DNA of 64,000 bases from Actinobacillus capsulatus DSM 19761 (GTDB lineage Bacteria; Pseudomonadota; Gammaproteobacteria; Enterobacterales; Pasteurellaceae): assembly GCF_000374285.1 (NCBI RefSeq), contig NZ_KB893940.1, positions 47,733-111,732 on the forward strand, read 5' to 3'. This document shows, piece after piece, positions 58,138 to 64,000 of the stretch. A program made the translations under genes and the position numbers. Below the pieces are notes generated by a model that had not been told where the DNA came from, searched no databases, and worked only from the letters and a program-made list of their open reading frames with translations. Position 1 is the stretch's first letter. Each line of letters begins with the position of its first letter.

Positions 58138-59793
58138 TTATTTATTGATGATATGACCGAAATCTTGTTCAGGGGTAGTTAAACCGCTTAAACCGAATTT
58201 TTCATGTAATAAATTCATCACATTGTCATTTAAGAATGCCGGTTTGCTTGGGCCTGAATAAACATTTTTCACGCCAAGTGCTAACAGCGTTAGTAACACG
58301 ATAATCGCTTTCTGTTCGAACCAAGAAAGCACAATCGAAAGTGGCAATTCATTTAAACCGATACCTAATTTTTGTGAAAGGGTAACCGCTAACATAATCG
58401 CCGAATAGGTGTCGTTACATTGACCAGCGTCTAATAAGCGAGGTAAGCCGCCGTCAATCGTGCCAAAGTCTAGTTTGTTAAAACGGTATTTACCGCAACC
58501 GAGTGTAAGCACTGCAGTATCTTTCGGTAACGTATAGGCTAAATCGGTGTAATAGTGGCGTTCTTCTTTATCACCGTCACAACCACCGATAACAAATACG
58601 TGGCTTAATTTGCCTGCTTTTACTAAATCAATCACTGCATCGGAAGCGTCCATTAAGGTTTTACGACCAAAGCCTACTGTGATGTAGTGTTCTAATTCGG
58701 TATATGGGAAGCCGCCACATTCCAACGCTTTGTCGATGACAGGTGTGAAGTCGTGATCATCTAAGTGCGTAACACCTGGCCAGCCCACAATATTACGAGT
58801 GAAAATACGATCCGCATAATCGCCCACATTCGGATCGATTAAACAGTTTGACGTCATCACGATCGCACCCGGGAAGCGAGCAAATTCTTTTTGCTGATTT
58901 TGCCAGCCTGAACCGTAGTTACCGACTAAATGTTTGTATTTTTTCAGTTCCGGATAGCCGTGTGCCGGTAGCATTTCACCGTGAGTATAAACATTAATAC
59001 CTTTGCCTTCGGTTTGTTCTAATAACGCTTTTAAGTCTTTTAAATCGTGACCTGAAATCAGGATACATTTACCTTTCACCGGACGGATATTAACCGTTGC
59101 CGGCACCGGATTGCCGAAGGTTTCAGTTTCGCCAGCATCTAACATCGCCATCACTTTAAAGTTCATCGAACCGATAGCGAGTGATTTTTCGAGTAATTCG
59201 TTTAAATCGCTTGGTTTTGTGCCTAACCAAGCCATAAAGCCGTGGTATTCCACATATAAATTGTTATCGAATTTGCCTAACACATAAGCGTGTTCTAAAT
59301 ACGCTGCCGCCCCTTTTAAGCCGTAAAGCGCTAATAAACGCACGCCGTGAACTTCTTCACCGATTTCCGCACGGTCGGTATCTAACGCAAATTCTTTTGC
59401 TTGTTCGGCAAGTTGATCAATCGAAATACCTTTGAGCTCAATATGCGCTAACGGGTGGTTAAGTGTTGGATTCGGCTCAGCTTCGCTAACCGCTTTAATT
59501 AATTCGTTGCGGTAAATAATCGCTTGTTGCGCATAGCCAACGATACGGTTTGAATCGAAATTTACATTGGTTAAAGTGGCAAAGAATGCACGGGGGGCAA
59601 AGTTATCCGCATCGTGGTGGATAATGCTGTGTTCACGGGCTTTTAATGCCCACGCAGAAAGGCTGTGTAAACAAGCAATTAATAAGTCTTGTAAATCTGA
59701 GGTTTCCGCTGTTTTCCCACACATACCTTGACCGAAACTACAACCGTTTCCTACTGGTGTTACCATGGTTTGTTCACATTGAACGCAGTACAT
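58138..59793 (-). CDS. hcp: hydroxylamine reductase / hybrid cluster protein
   Basis: A 551-residue Hcp with the N-terminal cluster cysteines C3, C6, C18 and C25 (MYCVQCEQT ... [11 protein letters not shown]) of the enterobacterial type. Later ligands of the hybrid Fe-S-O cluster are seen in [22 protein letters not shown] and DAGQCND. It reduces nitric oxide or hydroxylamine under anaerobic nitrosative stress with Hcr. The pair lies inside the wec cluster on the opposite strand. Confidence 0.96.
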   Translation of the reverse strand: MYCVQCEQTMVTPVGNGCSFGQGMCGKTAETSDLQDLLIACLHSLSAWALKAREHSIIHHDADNFAPRAFFATLTNVNFDSNRIVGYAQQAIIYRNELIKAVSEAEPNPTLNHPLAHIELKGISIDQLAEQAKEFALDTDRAEIGEEVHGVRLLALYGLKGAAAYLEHAYVLGKFDNNLYVEYHGFMAWLGTKPSDLNELLEKSLAIGSMNFKVMAMLDAGETETFGNPVPATVNIRPVKGKCILISGHDLKDLKALLEQTEGKGINVYTHGEMLPAHGYPELKKYKHLVGNYGSGWQNQQKEFARFPGAIVMTSNCLIDPNVGDYADRIFTRNIVGWPGVTHLDDHDFTPVIDKALECGGFPYTELEHYITVGFGRKTLMDASDAVIDLVKAGKLSHVFVIGGCDGDKEERHYYTDLAYTLPKDTAVLTLGCGKYRFNKLDFGTIDGGLPRLLDAGQCNDTYSAIMLAVTLSQKLGIGLNELPLSIVLSWFEQKAIIVLLTLLALGVKNVYSGPSKPAFLNDNVMNLLHEKFGLSGLTTPEQDFGHIINK

Positions 59794-60153
59794 AAAATCA
59801 CTCCAAACTAATTAAGAAAATGAATAACCTACTAAAATAGTAGGAATTAATGGACTAAATCATAGCGATAACAAAAACGGATAAAAAGAGGAAAATTTGG
59901 AAAAGTGCACGGAATTTGATCTAGTCGTAGTTCTCTACTTAAAATAGGGTATAGGTTATTTTTATTGCAAATTATTCCTAATATGATTGGTAAGATTTTG
60001 CTGGTTTTTGACCGCTTGTTTTGATTCTAAGTGGCATATGATAAACTTTTAATTGATGATGTATTTTGCATCGGAAATGATCATGTAATTTAAACGTATT
60101 GTGGCGATCAGAATTGGTCGCTTTTTATCTTCTATATTGTTAGAAAGCATTTT
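59794..60153. other. divergent regulatory region of hcp and wecF
   Basis: No gene. It holds an inverted repeat CCTACTA/TAGTAGG (59828-59834 and 59838-59844) close to the hcp start, a TTTGATC half resembling an FNR half-site near 59918, and a single uptake signal near 60009-60018. A clear full FNR or NsrR site was not found by eye. Confidence 0.5.
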
Positions 60154-61224
60154 ATGAAACCGATTTATCACATTTTAGGTTCAGATATTCCACACCATAA
60201 TCATACGGTGTTGGGCTTTTTCCAAAATGAACTGTTGCCTCGATTAAATGGTCAGCAACATTTCTTTTATGTTGTGGCGGATCAGTCGTTACAGATAGCC
60301 TACTCGGATCTTGCTCTTTCTTGTTTCGACACGAAAAAAAGTATTGCTCAGGCGGTGGTGCGTAAAGCTCGCTTAGATAAGCAGGCACAATTTATTTTAC
60401 ATGGTCAGTATAATTTTCCGCTTTGGTTTGCCATTTTATCTGGAAATTTACCCGCTTCTCGTTGTTATTGGCATATTTGGGGGGCGGATTTATATGAAGA
60501 TTCAAAAACATGGAAATTTAAACTGATGTATCCCATTCGCCGTATGGCACAAAATAAAGTGCCGGTGTTATGGGGAACGAAAGGGGATCTGGCTTTTGCT
60601 CATCAAAAATTGCAACGAGATTCAGCACAAGACTGTGTATTATATTTTCCGACCAAGATGGCAAATTTTCAGTCTCGAGAAATGGTGCAGAATCATTCAC
60701 AATTAACCATTTTATTAGGGAATTCGGGCGATCAGTCGAATCGTCATATAGATGCGCTAGTACAAATTAAGCAACATTTGGGCGATCAGGTTCGCATTAT
60801 TATTCCAATGGGTTATCCGGCGAATAACCAACACTATATTGAGCAAGTAAGGCAACAAGCGGTCAAATTATTTAAGGAAAGTGCAATTGAAATTCTGACG
60901 GAGCAATTGAATTTTGAAGACTATCTGGCGCTCTTAGCAAAATGCGATACGGGCTATTTTAACTTTGAACGTCAACAGGGCATCGGAACCATCGGTTTAC
61001 TGACGCAGCTAAATATCCCGACGATTTTATGCCGTAAGAATCCTTTCACACTGGATATGCAGGCGGAGAATGTCCCTTTTCTCTATAGTGAGGAGGTAAC
61101 GCCAGCCAAGATTGCACAAACTCAACAACAATTGGCAAATTTAGATAAAAGTAAGATTGGTTTTTTTGCACCGAATTATCGTACGCAGTGGTTAGCGCTT
61201 TTAACGCAGGTAAGTGAAAAATAA
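60154..61224 (+). CDS. wecF: TDP-Fuc4NAc:lipid II transferase
   Basis: A 356-residue glycosyltransferase of the WecF family (family 56): HILGSDIPHHNHTVLGFF start, WHIWGADLYE, LLGNSGDQSNRHIDAL and GYFNFERQQGIGT. It adds the third sugar to give ECA lipid III. First gene of the second wec block, after hcp. Confidence 0.92.
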   Translation: MKPIYHILGSDIPHHNHTVLGFFQNELLPRLNGQQHFFYVVADQSLQIAYSDLALSCFDTKKSIAQAVVRKARLDKQAQFILHGQYNFPLWFAILSGNLPASRCYWHIWGADLYEDSKTWKFKLMYPIRRMAQNKVPVLWGTKGDLAFAHQKLQRDSAQDCVLYFPTKMANFQSREMVQNHSQLTILLGNSGDQSNRHIDALVQIKQHLGDQVRIIIPMGYPANNQHYIEQVRQQAVKLFKESAIEILTEQLNFEDYLALLAKCDTGYFNFERQQGIGTIGLLTQLNIPTILCRKNPFTLDMQAENVPFLYSEEVTPAKIAQTQQQLANLDKSKIGFFAPNYRTQWLALLTQVSEK

Positions 61225-61226
61225 TT

Positions 61227-62543
61227 ATGATAATGGAATATGCTTTACTCGGTGGATTTTATCTCTTATCGGCATGGCTGCTCTTAGCGCTTTGCTATAT
61301 GGCTTATCAGCGAAAACCTTTTTCGTTCCACTTATTATTTAGTATTATTTATTTTGTGACTTTTTATTTAGGTTTCCCGTTATCACTGATATTATCTCTT
61401 GGTTTTGATGTTGAGCTACAAAGTGCGGACAGCTTGTTGTTAACTTTATTTAGTGCTTTATCCGGTTACCTCATCTATTACGCTATTTATCACTCTTCAT
61501 TATTATCAAGAGTGGATACAAGACAACAAGCGGTCGAATTTCCACAGAAATTTGCAAAATTTGAAGCAAAAGTGACCGCTTATCTGTTAGCGGGAGTGGC
61601 AATTGCGAGTTTAGTGGCGTTTATTGCGATAAATGGGCTGTTGCTATTTAAACTTACGCAATATAACCAAATCTTTTCCGCAGCGGTAAGCGGCGTGGCT
61701 TTAAAACGTTTCTTCTATTTCTTTATTCCTGCGCTACTGATTATGTTTTTCTTAGCTAATAATAAAAAAGCGTGGGGTATTTTTCTGGTCTGCGGTGTGG
61801 TATTTGGGCTACTCACTTATTTAGCTGTGGGTGGAACCAGAGCTAATATGGTATTGGCATTTGTGTTGTTCTTTTTTATTGGCCTTTATAAACGCTACCT
61901 TAGCTTTAAATGGTTAGTGATAGCGGGAGTAGCGATGATAGGTGCAATGTTTATCTTAGCACTGGTACGTTACGATCTGAATGTAAGCGGTAAAGAAGCA
62001 TTATTTACTTTCTTATATTTAACCCGTGATACCTTCTCTCCGTGGGAAAATGTTGCTTTAATTTTAGATCAAGCGATGGAACATCAAGGATTGATGCCGA
62101 TAGTGCGTGATTTTTATGTGTATATTCCCAAATGGCTATGGTTGGACAGACCGGACTATGTTTTAAATACGGCAAATTATTTTACGTGGGAAATATTAGG
62201 TAATTTTTCCGGATTAGCCATTTCGCCGACTCTCTTAGGTTCTTTCTATATTATGGGCGGCTTTCCGATGATCGCTTTAGGTATGGCATTTATTGGCTTA
62301 CTTATTAAAGCTTTCGATAGATTGCTTGATTACGGCAGAACGCATTCTCAAGCCAGTCGTGCTGCACTGATTCAGGCTTATTGCTTTGCGAATTTATTCA
62401 ATATCATTGTTTTGGTGCGAGAAGGGAGCGATGCATTTTTTTCTCGCTTGAGTTTTTTCAGTGTGATTTTTGCATTATGTTGGCTAATCGCCTATCTGGT
62501 TAGCACACTTGCTAACAACATTACACGAATAAAAGAAGGCTAA
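61227..62543 (+). CDS. wzyE: ECA polymerase
   Basis: A 438-residue protein with about 11 spans and the WzyE-like middle GGTRANMVLAF and loop PKWLWLDRPDYVLNTANYFTWE (seen in parts). It polymerises the trisaccharide in the periplasm. Two bases from wecF. Confidence 0.9.
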   Translation: MIMEYALLGGFYLLSAWLLLALCYMAYQRKPFSFHLLFSIIYFVTFYLGFPLSLILSLGFDVELQSADSLLLTLFSALSGYLIYYAIYHSSLLSRVDTRQQAVEFPQKFAKFEAKVTAYLLAGVAIASLVAFIAINGLLLFKLTQYNQIFSAAVSGVALKRFFYFFIPALLIMFFLANNKKAWGIFLVCGVVFGLLTYLAVGGTRANMVLAFVLFFFIGLYKRYLSFKWLVIAGVAMIGAMFILALVRYDLNVSGKEALFTFLYLTRDTFSPWENVALILDQAMEHQGLMPIVRDFYVYIPKWLWLDRPDYVLNTANYFTWEILGNFSGLAISPTLLGSFYIMGGFPMIALGMAFIGLLIKAFDRLLDYGRTHSQASRAALIQAYCFANLFNIIVLVREGSDAFFSRLSFFSVIFALCWLIAYLVSTLANNITRIKEG

Positions 62544-62544
62544 T

Positions 62545-63270
62545 ATGATACAAAGCGTCACCATCAGAGGCATTGAATTACTTGCCGCAAAAGACAAAAT
62601 GACCTTCGTGGATTTTTTAATGAACCAACAAGCGGTCAAAACCGGCAAACTAATTGCAATTAATGCGGAAAAACTCATTATCAGCGAGCAACAAGCAGAA
62701 GTTAACAAATTACTGGAGAATGCAGAATATAAATATGCGGACGGCATTAGCATTGTCCGCGCTATTAAAAAGAAATATCCGAATATACAAGAAATAGAAC
62801 GCATTGCTGGTGCCGATTTATGGGAAGCGCTGATGCAGAAAGCCGGCGAGTTAGCGGTTCCGGTATTCTTGGTGGGAAGTACAGCGGATACATTGGCAAA
62901 AGTACAGCAAAAATTAACCGCTTGGAATGTCAATATTGTCGGGACGCAAGACGGTTACTTTAAAGCGGAAGATGAAGATGTGCTGATTGAATGTATTCGC
63001 CGCAGCGGTGCCAAGTTTGTGAGTGCCGCAATGGGATCACCGAAACAAGAACTTTTTATGCAAAAAGCCCAACAAGCCTATCCGCATTGCTTATATATGG
63101 GCGTAGGTGGCACTTATGACGTATTTACCGGAAAAGTTAAACGTGCGCCTAAAATTTGGCAAGATCTCGGGTTAGAGTGGTTATATCGTTTATTGAGTCA
63201 ACCGACACGCTGGCGACGTCAATTAAATTTAATTTGCTTTGCGTATTACTACTACACAAAACAGCTATAA
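62545..63270 (+). CDS. wecG: UDP-ManNAcA transferase
   Basis: A 241-residue WecG/TagA/CpsF glycosyltransferase: NAEKLIIS, YADGISIVRAI, GADLWEALM, GSPKQELFM and GVGGTYDVFTGKVKRAPK. It makes ECA lipid II. It starts one base after wzyE and is the last gene of the cluster. Confidence 0.93.
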   Translation: MIQSVTIRGIELLAAKDKMTFVDFLMNQQAVKTGKLIAINAEKLIISEQQAEVNKLLENAEYKYADGISIVRAIKKKYPNIQEIERIAGADLWEALMQKAGELAVPVFLVGSTADTLAKVQQKLTAWNVNIVGTQDGYFKAEDEDVLIECIRRSGAKFVSAAMGSPKQELFMQKAQQAYPHCLYMGVGGTYDVFTGKVKRAPKIWQDLGLEWLYRLLSQPTRWRRQLNLICFAYYYYTKQL

Positions 63271-63336
63271 AAAACAGCAAGATTGACAATTATTATTCAT
63301 TTTGAATAAATTAAAAGCAGGCGAACGTATTTTTGT

Positions 63337-63383
63337 AACTTTTTTTAAAAAAGTGCTAGACAAGGCAAGGTGAAATCTATAAT
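63337..63383 (+). promoter_or_regulatory. stable-RNA promoter for the tRNA/rRNA operon
   Basis: TATAAT at 63378-63383, TAGACA at 63357-63362 (15-16 bases between), and an A/T-rich palindromic block (ACTTTTTTT/AAAAAAGT, about 63337-63353) just upstream like an UP element. It is the only strong promoter seen before tRNA-Arg and the 16S gene. Confidence 0.65.
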
Positions 63384-63429
63384 ATACGCCTTCGTTGCGA
63401 CGCACTAAACAAAACGACGAAAATCGTAA

Positions 63430-63506
<77 letters not shown>

Positions 63507-63535
63507 GTGGTCAAAAGCAATATTCAATCGGCAAT

Positions 63536-63612
63536 GGTGGCTATAGCTCAGTTGGTAGAGCCCCGGATTGTGATTCCGGTTGTCGTGAGTTCGAGTCTCA
63601 TTAGCCACCCCA
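63536..63612 (+). tRNA. tRNA-His (anticodon GTG)
   Basis: 77 bases including G-1 opposite the discriminator C, a tRNA-His trait, and encoded CCA. Acceptor GTGGCTA pairs with TAGCCAC; anticodon loop TTGTGAT. Confidence 0.95.
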
Positions 63613-63640
63613 TTTAAAATATACTCTTATGAGTAACTGA

Positions 63641-63717
63641 CGGCGAGTAGCGCAGCTTGGTAGCGCAACTGGTTTGGGACCAGTGGGTCGTAGGTTCAAA
63701 TCCTATCTCGCCGACCA
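63641..63717 (+). tRNA. tRNA-Pro (anticodon TGG)
   Basis: 77 bases with encoded CCA. Acceptor CGGCGAG pairs with CTCGCCG; anticodon loop TTTGGGA. Order Arg-His-Pro equals the E. coli argX-hisR-leuT-proM operon without leuT. Confidence 0.95.
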
Positions 63718-63898
63718 CTTTATTTTTTGTTCTTTAACAATTTATCAGACAATCTGTGTGGGCACTTGTTGATTGACTTAATTAAAAAATATTTTTGATT
63801 TTGAAGTCTTAATAGGTGCTTAAACTAGAAATTCATTTTTACTTTAGAAGTAGAATGTAAACTTAGCTAAGCAGTTTATTGAGCGATTAAACTTTTTG
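63718..63898 (+). promoter_or_regulatory. rRNA leader with boxA
   Basis: TGTTCTTTAACAA (63728-63740) matches the rrn boxA antitermination site at 12 of 13 positions. The rest of the leader carries the 5' arm of the 16S processing stem. No strong promoter is seen between tRNA-Pro and 16S. Confidence 0.75.
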
Positions 63899-64000
63899 AA
63901 TTGAAGAGTTTGATCATGGCTCAGATTGAACGCTGGCGGCAGGCTTAACACATGCAAGTCGAACGGTAGCAGGAAAGTACTTGTACTTTTGCTGACGAGT
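63899..64000 (+). rRNA. 16S ribosomal RNA, 5' end (partial)
   Basis: Begins AATTGAAGAGTTTGATC and runs through CTGGCGGCAGGCTTAACACA and CATGCAAGTCGAACGG to the window edge in variable region V1. Only about 102 bases are present. Confidence 0.97.

Overview
The window looks like the chromosome of an Actinobacillus-type member of the Pasteurellaceae (A. pleuropneumoniae / A. suis / A. lignieresii group). The reasons are the many copies of the ACAAGCGGTC-type DNA uptake signal, often paired head-to-head as hairpins between genes, the moderate to low GC, and the gene content: nan/nag, wec, hcp-hcr, L11-L1-L10-L12-rpoBC, and a Pasteurellaceae-like 16S start. Species cannot be fixed from the sequence alone.

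Layout. (1) 1-4837: a short-chain fatty acid / ketone-body catabolic cluster (CoA-transferase end, atoE, atoB) whose last two genes, a hydroxybutyrate dehydrogenase and a GntP-family permease, are broken. (2) 4838-16280: the rplKA-rplJL-rpoBC transcription and translation block, with visible promoters, an L10 leader, attenuator-like hairpins and a small upstream ORF before rpoB. (3) 16335-17823: an AT-rich Ser/Thr kinase plus PP2C phosphatase pair, probably acquired. (4) 17824-19982: toxin-antitoxin debris: an intact vapBC pair between two 240-bp direct repeats, one holding a complete higA and the other a dead higA fragment, plus a higB toxin killed by in-frame stops. (5) 19983-23216: a periplasmic 5'-nucleotidase and ubiF.

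(6) 23217-38499: comM, a competence helicase gene with a CRP-S (Sxy-dependent) site in front, is split by a 13,751-bp Tn7-like transposon (24075-37825). It has TGTTAAAT/ATTTAACA ends and a perfect 5-bp target duplication, GTGGT. The right side carries tnsA-tnsB-tnsC-tniQ plus a zinc-ribbon protein, all reading inward. At the left end, facing the other way, is a protein with a TnsE-like layout. Cargo: a secreted Tyr/Asn-rich protein, a HelD-like helicase with a PD-(D/E)XK-like insertion and zinc ribbons, and a retron-type reverse transcriptase preceded by a long structured non-coding RNA candidate. Just after the reverse transcriptase is a hairpin containing an exact 12-base Neisseria DNA uptake sequence, so part of the cargo probably passed through Neisseriaceae. 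This element is the most interesting part of the window.

(7) 38625-49020: a TbpB/factor-H-binding-like surface lipoprotein, menD-menH, the sialic acid and amino-sugar operon (SGNH hydrolase, nanE, nanK, nanA, nagB, nagA) behind a well-placed CRP site, and hemL. (8) 49450-63270: enterobacterial common antigen genes (wecA, wzzE, wecB, wecC, wecD, wecE, wzxE, then wecF, wzyE, wecG), interrupted by the oppositely oriented hcp-hcr pair. (9) 63357-64000: a strong stable-RNA promoter, tRNA-Arg(CCG), tRNA-His(GTG), tRNA-Pro(TGG), a boxA antitermination site and the first ~100 bases of 16S rRNA.

Coordinates of promoters, hairpins and starts were worked out by eye. Family calls rest on motif recognition, not on database searches.
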